Positions 15,224 through 25,800 of a stretch of DNA of 64,000 bases are shown here, in pieces. The stretch is from Blastocystis sp. Blastoise. Taxonomy: Eukaryota > Sar > Bigyra > Opalinata > Blastocystidae. Both the position numbers and the translations under genes were made by a program. Position 1 is the first letter of the stretch; each line of letters starts with the position of its first letter. The notes under the pieces were generated by a model. The model made no database searches. It saw only the letters and a list, made by a program, of their open reading frames with translations, and was not told the origin of the DNA. The stretch is from the NCBI GenBank assembly GCA_039096225.1, contig JBBPEB010000025.1:108501-172500 (forward strand). The letters are read 5' to 3'.

Positions 15224-16696
15224 TTATATAATGTATATAGTTTGAAGATTATGATTTATACAGTTCGTTGTTGATGATGATTATTACTGTTTTATTCTCC
15301 TATAGATTGGTAGGAAGTATCTTATATCAATTAATTCGTTTATATAAATGGTATAAGAAATATCACAGTAAAAGTAATAGAAGTAAATTATTTATAAGAC
15401 CTATTGATGATCCTAATCAGTATATATATAGTATTATGTTTATATATATTTATTTTCTCTTTACTATTAATTGTATTATCTACATATATGATACTATTAT
15501 TATATAGAGAGAGTCTTCGTAAATACGACGATACAGAAGAGAAGAAGCGACTGTTAGTAGAATTGGCGAAAGTCATGCCTGAACATGATCATTATATTCC
15601 TATTTATATGGTATATATATAAACTTGTTTATATAACATTTTTAATAATAATAATAATAATAATATATATATATAGAATATGATAGAAACAATTGATATA
15701 GATATTATATATGATTTTATATTTCATACCTATGCTACATGGATTGTTCATAATGACACACCTTCCGTCAGTACCAATAATTCTGAATTAACACTTAGTT
15801 TTGACGATTCTATGGAGAATTCTATATCACGTGAGTGTGTCAGTGCTGAGATTATTCAAGAGAAAAAAGAACATTCGAAATCTATAGAAGATATAGTAAT
15901 GTATTTAGGTAGAAGTGATTTTGAAAGATTAGTTATTGAATTATGTTATTTAAAGAATAAAAGCAGATGCAGTACGCTTGCAAATAGAATGTTTGACAGA
16001 GTATATATAATTTATTATTTATTATTTATATTATTATTTATATTATTATTTATTATTTATTATTTATTATTTATTATTTATTATTTATTATTTATTTATT
16101 ATTTATTATTTATTATTTATTATTTATTATTTATTTATTATTTATTATTTATTATTTATTATTTATTATTTATTATTTATTATTATTTATTTATTATTTA
16201 TTATTTATTATTTATTATTTATTATTTATTATTTATATTATTTATTATTTATTATTTATTTATTATTTATTATTTATTATTTATTATTTATTATTTATTA
16301 TTTATTATTTATTATTTATTATTTATTATTTATTATTTATTATTTATTATTTATTTATTATTTATTATTATATATATATATAGAATGCTCGTGAAGTATC
16401 AGTAAGTAAAACTATATCGGGTCCTCGATCCTCTCTATTAATGCTTAATTATATGCAATTTATGAACTCCTTCTGTGAAATCATAAGAATGGAATATATT
16501 TATCCAAAAAACATGAGTATATACATATATTCAAAAATTTATATTATTCTATTCTAATTCTATATAAACATATCTATATCATATAGATTCGAAGTTAATT
16601 ATGAAGAAATTCATACAAGAGAATCTGTCATATTCACCTCCTCTTTTATCATTATTCAAAGAATTCTCGGAAGCATGGAAAACTTATAATCATTAA
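10804..16696 (+). CDS. chitin synthase (GT2 family, fungal division-I-like core)
   Basis: This membrane enzyme polymerises UDP-GlcNAc into chitin. The gene is split by many AT-only introns (first exon 10804-11124). Catalytic motifs read through the splice joins: [18 protein letters not shown], an acidic [26 protein letters not shown] followed by [24 protein letters not shown], and QRRRWLNGS (the Q/RxxRW signature). A run of hydrophobic segments follows (13830-15350), including [12 protein letters not shown], which matches the conserved VSWGT motif of fungal chitin synthases. The N-terminus (about 100 residues) is Ser-rich and charged. The C-terminus adds about 250 residues with no motif I recognise, ending at TAA 16694-16696. 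The last exon joins as [11 protein letters not shown]. The core is closest to division I enzymes, but other opisthokonts and some stramenopiles have related ones, so lineage is not settled. Confidence 0.93.
13245..13550 (+). repeat. (TTATTTA)n-type intron array in chitin synthase
   Basis: About 300 bases are made of TTATTTA/TTATTATTTA units, with no G or C, after the exon ending TLHF. It interrupts the codons between the LAEDRI exon and the exon carrying QRRRW. Open frames across it are repeat artefacts. Confidence 0.9.
14270..14354 (+). repeat. (TTTAATATA)n array inside a chitin synthase intron
   Basis: About eight tandem 9-mers lie just upstream of the ATATATATAG acceptor. The intron separates exons ending VTGLQ and starting [11 protein letters not shown]. 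Confidence 0.85.
16004..16382 (+). repeat. second (TTATTTA)n-type intron array in chitin synthase
   Basis: This array has the same unit family as the one at 13245. It lies between the exon ending in RMFDR and the exon starting NAREVSVSK, and it ends in ATATATATAG. Two introns of one gene carrying the same 7/10-mer suggest spread or parallel slippage. Confidence 0.9.
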
Positions 16697-17320
16697 ATTA
16701 TTTTATTTTATTTTTGTGAACACTATTTCTTCTTTATTTTATTGTTTTATGTGATTTTAAAGTGTGATATATTCAGATATAAGATTATTTGCAAATTCTA
16801 TTTGTAAAAACACTGTTCTTCTTATAAACAACAAATATATACTATTGTTCTCAAAAAACAGTGAAAAACTTCATAAAGCACAAATATAGAATAAATAAAT
16901 AAAATAGTATATATCCTATGATCAATAACTTATAGAGAACAGTAGAAAATAAGTAAGACACAGAATAAAAGTCAATTATTCAAAAAAAAAAACATTAGTT
17001 TACCTATAATTTACTGTATTCATCATCATCAAGCTCTTTCTTAGTTCTATTCACCAATTTTAATATATAAATCAACAAAATAGTGTAATAATTAATTAAA
17101 TCGTCTTTGATTCTTTTACAAACATCATAAAAACATCAGTGATGACCCCAAATCAAATAATTCATATCGATAAAAAAATGATACCAATTTTAAATCCTTT
17201 AAACAGTTAAACAAATCAAAAAAAAAAGAAATTTTTTCATTCTAATTTTTCTCATTTCAAGTCTTTTTATTCCTCTATTTCCACTTCAGAAGCCTAACTC
17301 TAATATATCTGTATTCTATT
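16697..17320. other. intergenic spacer
   Basis: AT-rich spacer between tandem + genes. There is a short poly-A tract near 16982 and another near 17218. I see no gene or RNA signature. Confidence 0.6.
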
Positions 17321-18106
17321 ATGGATTCTGAATTTGATTCTAATTTATTTGAGGATATCCTACTCAACGATTCTCCTCAGTCTCCAGGTTTCTATCTTTA
17401 TTATTTTGTATTAAACAATTTACAATATTTCTAGATGACTTTTCAACAGAAATATTAGAATCATTTCCCATAACTGGTTCAGACTCGTTGTATGATATTG
17501 AATTTAATGATGAAAACCTTGGCAATCCTATAGATTATGATTTCTTAATGGGAGAAGAATATATTTCTGCAGAATTTGTTGATGAGAGTTATTCTTCACC
17601 TTATACGGAACTAAACTCAAGCAAACATAAAACTCAAGATGATCTTTTTGAGCATATTGTCCAAACTTCTCTAGCAACAGAATTGCCTCCTTTATTTCCA
17701 AATGGTATATGATTTAAATCTATTTTTTTTTTATTGTCTTTATTATATGTTCAATAATATATTTATTTAAAAAAAACATTTTTTAGAACCTGATTATTAC
17801 TATGACCCAAGACTTCCAGAAGGTTCACAATTTGTTGAAAAGAAACAATATGAAGCAGAACATAAAGAAGATAATTCAAATTATAATGAACAGAAAGAAC
17901 TATTAGTCAATCTTAAAAATGAATTAGATCATCTTGTGTATAACAAAAACACAAATATGAATCCAAATAAAGATTTAAATTTGTTAATAACTGTTCATAA
18001 TACTATATCTGAATTAAGCAAACGTGAAGACGAACTCGTCAATTCAACACAATCCGATGAAGATACTATTGATTCAACTTCTATAAAGCGTGTTAAGCAT
18101 GAATAG
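17321..18106 (+). CDS. acidic protein of unknown function, possibly nuclear
   Basis: I do not recognise this family. Three exons (17321-17387, 17435-17704, 17787-18106) join in frame to give a protein of about 218 residues. The N-terminal two thirds are rich in Asp, Glu, Ser and aromatic residues (DSLYDIEFNDEN, DYDFLMGEEY), a composition like transcriptional activation segments. The C-terminal third is Lys/Glu/Leu-rich and likely helical (LLVNLKNELDHL, LLITVHNTISEL), ending in SIKRVKHE, a possible nuclear localisation patch. The introns (47 and 82 nt) are ordinary GT-AG with T-rich ends and lack (TA)n arrays. Function cannot be assigned. Confidence 0.75.
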
Positions 18107-18551
18107 ATGATTCCTGTTTCTATAAATCGTCTTTTTATACTCCTACTAATACATCTTCATTCTTAATATTTATATTTATATACAATAATTTTTCTTTTTC
18201 AATTATTTTTCATTTTTCATATATAATTATATTAGATTCATATGTATTTCAAATTTTTAAAAAATTGTTTTATTGTCTTTGTTATCTTTATATTGCAAAA
18301 AAAAAATATATATTACTATTTGAATATTTTTTAAAGAATCATTCCTTAAAACGCAAATCTATGGAGAAACTTTTCTTTAATTACGGAAATTTCGTATTTT
18401 ACAATACAATTAATGGAGATAATTATGGGAAATAAAAAGGAGATTTGTTACTTAATCCTCATCTAATCTGTCGTGAATGAGATGCACTATCAAAGTAGAA
18501 TACCATTCTTTCAAGTTATTGTATTCAACATACTATTTGTTTTCGAAGAAG

Positions 18552-19739
18552 ATGTTGAATTTTTTAATATTTTCTTGTTTCTTTTTATTTGTACTATCGT
18601 TTGATAATGGTCTTGGTCTTAAACCTCAAATGGGTTTTAATACTTGGAATAAATTTCAATGTGATATTCATGAACAATTAGCTCGTGATACTGCTGATGT
18701 AATGATTGAAAAAGGTTTATTAAAAGCAGGTTATGAATATCTTAATCTTGACGATTGTTGGCAAATAGCTCGTGATAATGTTACAAAGAGAATTATTGAG
18801 GATCCTAAAGCATTTCCTTCTGGTATGAAGTCTTTAGCTGATTATGTTCACTCAAAAGGATTGAAATTTGGTTTATACTCTGATGCTGGAGAGTTAACAT
18901 GTCAAAGACGACCTGGTTCTTATGGGTATGAGCAGATTGATGCAGATACCTATTCAGAATGGGGTGTTGATTATTTGAAATATGATAATTGTTTTGATTT
19001 ACAAATACCTCCTGAACATCGTTATCCTCTTATGGCTGAAGCTTTCAAGAAAACAAAGAGAAATATGTTTTTATCTATGTGTGAATGGGGAAAGAATAAA
19101 CCTTATGAATGGGGTCGTTTAACAGGTAATTCTTGGAGAACTACTGAAGATATTTGGGATTTATGGTGTAATATGATGGATAGAGCAGATGAGAATGAGC
19201 CTTTATGGAGATATGCTGGTCCTGGTGGTTGGAATGATCCTGATATGTTAGAAGTAGGTAATGGTGGTATGACAAATGAAGAATATAAAGTTCATTTTTC
19301 TTTATGGTGTATAATGAAAGCTCCTCTTCTTATTGGTTGTGATATAACTAAAGCAAGTGAGGAAACTTTTGAAATATTATTAAATCAAGAACTTATTGCT
19401 ATTAATCAAGATTCATTAGGTGTTCAAGGACATCGTGTTTGGTCTAATAAATATGGTAATCAATATATAGATAATGATATTAAACCTGGGGATTATGAAG
19501 TATGGTCAGGACCTTTAATTGATGGTTCCTTTGCTGTTCTTCTTTTAAATCGTAGTGATGAATATAAAGATATAGAAATAACTTCTATTTTTAAAGATTG
19601 TGGTATGAGAGAAAATACTACTGCTTATGTTCGTGATTTATGGAAACACGAAGATTTAGGTATATTTACTAATGAATTCACTGCTCTTGTAGGAAGACAC
19701 TCTGTTGTCGTTCTACGAGTTACTCCAAAACTTATGTAA
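18552..19739 (+). CDS. secreted alpha-galactosidase, glycoside hydrolase family 27
   Basis: This enzyme hydrolyses terminal alpha-linked galactose (or N-acetylgalactosamine). It has one exon of 395 residues, the usual length. I start at 18552 and not at the upstream in-frame ATG 18477, because this Met is followed directly by a good signal peptide (LNFLIFSCFFLFVLS) and then the mature start FDNGLGLKPQMGFNTWN, the family hallmark. Other motifs are YLNLDDCW, the nucleophile Asp in DYLKYDNCF, CEWGKNKPYEWG, the acid/base Asp in WRTTEDIWD, and GGWNDPDMLEVGNGG. A C-terminal beta-sandwich follows. The signal peptide sends it to the secretory route, for export or a lysosome-like compartment. The sequence does not separate galactosidase from N-acetylgalactosaminidase. 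Confidence 0.95.
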   Translation: MLNFLIFSCFFLFVLSFDNGLGLKPQMGFNTWNKFQCDIHEQLARDTADVMIEKGLLKAGYEYLNLDDCWQIARDNVTKRIIEDPKAFPSGMKSLADYVHSKGLKFGLYSDAGELTCQRRPGSYGYEQIDADTYSEWGVDYLKYDNCFDLQIPPEHRYPLMAEAFKKTKRNMFLSMCEWGKNKPYEWGRLTGNSWRTTEDIWDLWCNMMDRADENEPLWRYAGPGGWNDPDMLEVGNGGMTNEEYKVHFSLWCIMKAPLLIGCDITKASEETFEILLNQELIAINQDSLGVQGHRVWSNKYGNQYIDNDIKPGDYEVWSGPLIDGSFAVLLLNRSDEYKDIEITSIFKDCGMRENTTAYVRDLWKHEDLGIFTNEFTALVGRHSVVVLRVTPKLM

Positions 19740-20832
19740 ATACCTTTTTTATATATATAATCTTTTATACATTATTAAATTGTTTTTTTTTTTTGTTTAT
19801 TTTTTAGAAATATTTATTATGTTTTGTTATATTCTTTATTTTTAAAAGAATTCAATATATAATATATATATTGATATTTTGAAATATCGTATATCATAAA
19901 TATGCTAATAATTATCTGAATACAGATCTTTATATTATATTTTTATAATATATATAATTTAACTGTATATGAAAATATGCTTTATGTGTTTTTTTATTAT
20001 TATTTTTATTAATTATTTATTTTTTTTATATCTATTAAATTCTATTTATTTATTTATTTTATTTTGATATCATAAATCAAGACTATAGCATATTATTAAC
20101 CCATAATTATCTCTAATTAACGAAATGACAACTATAATTTAGGTTTTTCAATTTTTTAATTTATGAGTCTCTAATATTTCATTCTATTGCTGTCTCAAAA
20201 ACGTTTTATATATTATAAATCACTTTAGTTTTAAAAAAATGAAAATGATTACAGTTTTATTTATTCTATAATTCTTTTTATTTATGCTTATACATCTGTC
20301 ATTCAATAGTCTACAAAAAAAAACAAAATAGCACTGAAATAAGATATAAGTAAAACTGGAAACAATCATCACTTACATGAAACTTCACATAAAGTCCATA
20401 AATATACTTAATATACTGTCACTCATGTCTATTCATGAAATAAGCTATGAACTACTTTAAAAAACACTCATCAAACTACATAAATCCTTCAAACAGAAAT
20501 AAGAAAACGACAAACACCATCAAAACAAAACAGAAGAATACAAACTGAAAATAACTTTAACAATAGAAGTTTCAGTTCTTCAAAAGAAAACAATAATCCT
20601 AAATAAAACATTATGCAAAAAACAGAAGTGTCGTTGAAAAACCTTTTTTAATTGGATAGGATCCAATTATTATCGATTTGATTGGTCTCATAATTCGAAA
20701 GAACAAATACACTGACTCCATTCCCAGAAGAGGAATCACGAAAAACTTTTGATATACAGTTTATAAAAAATAGCAAAGAAGAAAAGCATAATTCTTTTAT
20801 TTCGTGTTAATCTTGAAACAAATAATATTAAA
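19740..20832. other. intergenic spacer
   Basis: The spacer is T-rich at its left end and A-rich toward the right, before the Wss1-like gene. I see no coding exon or structured RNA. It should contain the terminator of the alpha-galactosidase gene and the promoter of the next gene. Confidence 0.6.
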
Positions 20833-22452
20833 ATGAGTCAAAATCAATCAAATCAAATCAAATGTGAATCTGTTAAGAACATACCTTTTAATCATGCTGC
20901 TCAAGCTATCTTAGAAGATGTTCGTGAACGAATTATACCTGTTGTTGAATCTAATGGTATTCCTCTTCATATGATTCGTGAGGTCTTTTTCCAAAAAGAT
21001 TACTGTGGTATGACAGATACCAAAAGAGGTTGCATTTACTTACAATTAAGAGAGTCAAATAATCAATGTGAATTCTTAAGAGTAGATAACATTATCGGTC
21101 AAGCTATACATCAACTTGTTCATTTAGTCTATAATAATCATGATGAAACGTTTAATCAATTCTATAATAGTTTCTGTACTACATATCAATCTATCTATGG
21201 ACCTGTTACTCCTAAGAAAATTCGTGCTATTGAAAGTAAAATGTTTAGAACTCCTATTATTATTGAAACAGATTTACAAGGTGGTTATGAAAAATGTTGC
21301 TTTTCTGTACCTAATATGGAAGAACACATCCACGGTATTTGTAGTGTTTCTCAATATGAACTCAGTGAAGATGTTGTCATACAAGTTCCTCAAAAACCTG
21401 CTTCAAATCAATTTAATAATAATAACAATATCAAATTAAATACCTGGATATGTCCACGATGCACTTTAGAAAATGAGGGCTCTTCACAAAAATGTAATGC
21501 ATGTGACCTAGAAAAACCTGCTATTTCTTCATTTGTTGATAGAAATAATAATAATAATAATAATAATAATATCTTCTCTCCTCAACCTGACTATCCTCAA
21601 GATGTATGTCAAAGTGTTATTTCTGCTCCTGCAAATTATCCTAATCAAAAACAACCAGAAGTAGATAATTCTGTTCCTTTCAATCCTTATGCTAACGATA
21701 ATAATAATAATAATAATAATCCTTCTGCTTCTTACAGTTTCCAACCTGCCTCATCTAATTCTTATCTTCCTCCTAATCAAGGATTAATTAACAATAATAT
21801 TCAACCTATTTCTAATCCACCCGTATCTCCTATTGCTCCTCAACCTTCTCCTGCTCCTACTGGAATCATTTTCCCTGCTCCTATGGCTCCTGTTGAACCT
21901 AAAGCTCCTATAGCTCCTGTTGCACCTATAGTTCCTATAGCTCCTATAGCTCCCCAACTTCCTAAAGCTCCTGTTGCTCCTCAACCTCCTATGGCTCCTG
22001 AAGCACCTAAAATACTTATAACTCCTCAACCTCCTATGGCTCCTAAAGCTCCTGAAGCACCTAAAGTTCCTCAACCTCCTAAAGCTCCTGAAGCTCCTAA
22101 GATGCCTATAGCTCCTCAACCTCCTATGGCTCCTGTTATGTATAATCCTTCCATAAATACTCAACAACAAATTTCTAATCCTCCTTCAAATTCTCAATTT
22201 ATTACTTCTTCTCCTATGGCTCCTCAACAACCTCAACAACCTCAAAATTATATTAATATGCAATATCAATATCCTTCTCCTATGCCTCAAGTTCCTGCTA
22301 CTAATCCTGTTCAACCTCAATTTATACAAGCTCAAAATGGTGTTCCCTCAATGTCTAATCCTAATCTTGCTCCTAGACCTATGAATATGCCTACTAATAT
22401 ACCTATTCAATATCAAAACTATCAATATCAATATCAATATCCTCAACATTAA
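20833..22452 (+). CDS. Wss1/SPRTN-like WLM-domain protein with RanBP2 zinc finger, catalytic Glu replaced
   Basis: WLM proteins are zinc proteases that cut DNA-protein crosslinks. This single-exon gene (539 residues) has a WLM-like domain at residues about 20-150, with a G-x-I-x-L-x-L-R-like strand (GCIYLQLR). The zinc motif is at 93-103, reading HQLVHLVYNNH where active members have HExxHxxGxxH. The three His ligands remain, but Glu94 is Gln (codon CAA at 21112-21114). A RanBP2-type finger follows (WICPRCTLENEGSSQKCNAC, about residues 205-224), then short Asn runs and a Pro/Ala/Gln-rich C-terminus built from APQPPMAP-like repeats. The order WLM then RanBP2 finger matches yeast Wss1. With Gln in place of Glu the protein should bind zinc but be a poor or dead protease. 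Confidence 0.8.
   Translation: MSQNQSNQIKCESVKNIPFNHAAQAILEDVRERIIPVVESNGIPLHMIREVFFQKDYCGMTDTKRGCIYLQLRESNNQCEFLRVDNIIGQAIHQLVHLVYNNHDETFNQFYNSFCTTYQSIYGPVTPKKIRAIESKMFRTPIIIETDLQGGYEKCCFSVPNMEEHIHGICSVSQYELSEDVVIQVPQKPASNQFNNNNNIKLNTWICPRCTLENEGSSQKCNACDLEKPAISSFVDRNNNNNNNNNIFSPQPDYPQDVCQSVISAPANYPNQKQPEVDNSVPFNPYANDNNNNNNNPSASYSFQPASSNSYLPPNQGLINNNIQPISNPPVSPIAPQPSPAPTGIIFPAPMAPVEPKAPIAPVAPIVPIAPIAPQLPKAPVAPQPPMAPEAPKILITPQPPMAPKAPEAPKVPQPPKAPEAPKMPIAPQPPMAPVMYNPSINTQQQISNPPSNSQFITSSPMAPQQPQQPQNYINMQYQYPSPMPQVPATNPVQPQFIQAQNGVPSMSNPNLAPRPMNMPTNIPIQYQNYQYQYQYPQH
21893..22130 (+). repeat. Pro-Ala-rich degenerate repeats, Wss1-like protein
   Basis: In-frame degenerate repeats of GCTCCT-containing units encode APKAP, APQPPMAP and APEAP variants. 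They form the disordered tail of the Wss1-like protein. Confidence 0.85.
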
Positions 22453-22861
22453 ATAACTATTCATTTTTTTACATAAATCACATACATAATCATTCTTCTT
22501 TTTTCTCTTTTCATTTATTATTTTTTTCTTATTTTTGTTATTTCTTAGAAGTAGTTGTTCATTTATAGTTTCAATGTTTTGTGTTGTTTTTTATTTTATA
22601 TTCTTAATATTGTAAAAGTATTTAGTAATTGTTTTGTTAACTTTTTTTACAATCAAAATATCATTTTTATCATCCATTATGTAAACAAAACAAAACTTAT
22701 TTAATTTAATTATTGAAATGACGGGAAAAAAAAGAGAATAACAATCTCAATAGTAAAACAAAAAGAATTCAAATAGATAACATATATGCTAGCAATTAGC
22801 ACATCTTTAATTAAAATACAAAAGAATTATAATATATAAATTAATATATATAATTTCATAT
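22453..22861. other. convergent intergenic spacer
   Basis: Tail-to-tail spacer between the Wss1-like gene (+) and the surface-protein gene (-). It has T-rich then A-rich sequence, consistent with 3' ends on both strands. I see no gene in it. Confidence 0.6.
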
Positions 22862-25800
22862 TTATACACGTACAGTATTATTTTTAGCAGGAGTTTTCTT
22901 AGCGACATGATCATTTAATTTCTTAGTTCCTTTCTTATTTGTCTTCTTCAGTCTAAAGAAAACACAAGCAACTATAATTACGACAGCAAAAACAGCTAAG
23001 ATTGAGAGGATAACAATAAGAGTAATGATACCAGCACTAAGAGATTGAGGTTTAGATACAACAGGACTCTTATCAAAAGAAACTTCAGTAGTATCAGGGA
23101 ATACATTTTTATTATTTTGTTTTAATAAGTTAGCTATATTCATACCAGAACCAGCTAAAAGTAAAGCATTAGCATCACCATTATCTTTAGGAACAATAAG
23201 ACGAACATAAGAAGTAATAATAGAATCCTTAGAACCAGCAGAAGAATCTTTAAGTAACCATGTTTCAACATCATTAGAACTAATACCAAAAATAGAAGAC
23301 ATAACCATCTTAAGAGTAGCTAAACCACCATTATTCATACCTTCAAGAGTAGGTCCTTTAATACGAATAAGTGTATCAACATAAGCTTTACCACTAGGAG
23401 GAAGAAGAGATTTACAATTAGAAGAATCAACAGCTAACCAAACAGGCTTTAAAGCAGCTTCAGAACAACGACGAGTTTGTTCACCAATAGATTCAGCAGG
23501 ACAATCACGAGTAATAGTAGTACCTGATTGAGCAGATACCCAATTATTTTCAGGCATACAATAAACAAGATGACAAGAGAATAATTTAATTTCTGAAAGT
23601 TGAGTACGAGAAACAGAACCTTGAACAGCAGTAATTTCTAATTTATAAGTATTAAATGTTTGTAAAGAATCAGTAATCCACCATTCTCTCATTTGTTGTC
23701 TTTCAGTCCAAATATTCTTTTGATCTACAGTTAATAAAGTAGTCCAAGTAGCACCATTATCATTTGTACCCTTAAGAGTAAAGGTACGAGGATCTCTTTC
23801 AGCAGCATCATTAGCAGAATAAAGTTGTATTTTATTAATAAAATCTTGTCTATCAAAATTAAATTGAATAGAAATAGAAGCAGGTAAACCATCTTCTAAC
23901 CATTTAGTAGTAGGATCATTATCAAAAGCTTGTTCAGGAGATTCAAAAGGCATATTAAAAGCACCACTATTTGTTACAGTATAACTATCAATTCTATTAA
24001 TACAACTACCTTGTAATAAAGAACCAAAGAAATCAAAATCAACTTGAGTTACAGTAGAAGCAGATCTATGTAATTCTACACTAATAACATTTTGACCTTG
24101 TTTAAATAAATAAGAAGGAACAGAACCTCTTCTATAATAATAACCTTCATATTTAGTATTAGCTAAAGTATTTTGATTATGTACTTGAGGTAAATTCTTA
24201 TAATAGACTTCTTGACCATTCCAATATATAACAACACCTTCATACATATATATAGAGAAATCAAAAACAGGATATTTAGTAGGATCATCAATTTCAATTG
24301 ATTTTCTTAAGAAAATAGTATTACCAGCATAATTAGGAATAGAAGATTTCTTAGCAGTTTGCCAAGAAGCATCATTAAATTCAATATAATTCCAATTAGA
24401 AGATTGAGAAGAAGTACTTACTTTCCATTCAGATTCTTTACGTACTTGATAATTAAGATTAATAGTCTTAATATATTTAGTACCAGCAGGAGTAGTAGGC
24501 ATCCACCATTTACCTAATAAATAACCATTTTCTTCATATACAGCTACATAACTATTAGGAGCCCAACCATCATTAAATTCATCAAATAATTCAATTTCAA
24601 CTTCTTCATATTCAAGACAATAATTCCATACATAACGAGTATTATCAGCAGTAGAAGTAGATTTAAAAACGACTTGTCCCTTTTGTCTAACTTCAAATTG
24701 TTCTTGATAACTCCAACCACGAGCATAACGTTCAAAAGTAACTAAAGTTTTATCAGCACCACAAGTAGAAATAGTAACAGTTAAACTTTGAGAAGAAGAA
24801 ACACCCATAGGATTTGTCATAGTAATAGAATAACTATAAGTACCTACTTCAGGCCAAGAACCTTCTAATTGACCTAATTCTAAATTAATAGAAGCAGTAC
24901 GAGGTAAAGCAGGAGTAAAAGTAAATGTAGTCCAATAAGTTTGAGTATTAAATTTAATAGGATTTATCTTTTGTAATTTATAACCAGAAACACTAGAAGC
25001 AGATAAAGTGAATGAAGGAGAAGTAATACTAGAACTAAAAGAAGTATCTCCAACAGTAGGAGTAGCAGTAGAACCAGCTTGAAGAGATTTACCTAATACA
25101 TAAGCCATATCATCTCTATAGAAAGTATAATCACAACCAGAAGCAGAAGTACATTCAACTTTATGATTAAATGTTCCTTGAGTAAAACAATGTTTATAAG
25201 TACCAGCAGATCCTGAAGCAGTAGAAACTTCAGTATTTCCTTGCATAATTCTAATAGTAGCAGTACCAGAAATAAGTTTAGTAAAATAATAATTACCATT
25301 ATTACAACCAGGAACACGTAAAGTAACAGTAGTAGTAGCACAACCAGCACTATTACAACCATTAATAGTATAAGTAGCAGCAGTATTTAAAGATTGTTTA
25401 GGAGTACCTTTAAGCCAACCACTATAACTTTCGACATAAATACCAGTAGGAAGAGTAGGAGTAACAGACCAGAAGAACATAGTTCCATCAAATAAAGGTT
25501 TCATTTCAAAGAAAGTATCAAATTGTAATTCTATAGTAGAAGAACCAACAACAGCATTATTAAATTCATATCTATAATTAGAAGGAGGAGTAACAGAAGA
25601 CACAGTTATAGAAATAGTAGCAGAATTAGCTCCATTAGTAATAGTATAAGTAAGATATGCTTGAGCAGTAGAAGGAGTACCAGTAATAATACCAGTAGAA
25701 GAATTAATAGTTAATCCAGCAGGAAGAGTAGGAGTAACAGAATAAGAACCAGTAGATGAAGCACCAAACCAAATAGGTTTAATAGGATCAATAGGAGCAT

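Noticed and set aside
18477-18551. Upstream in-frame ATG of the alpha-galactosidase
   Set aside because: It would put 25 non-conserved residues ahead of the signal peptide, which begins exactly at the second Met.
21784-22170. Arg/Ser-rich minus-strand ORF
   Set aside because: It is the antisense shadow of the Pro/Ala-rich repeats of the Wss1-like protein.
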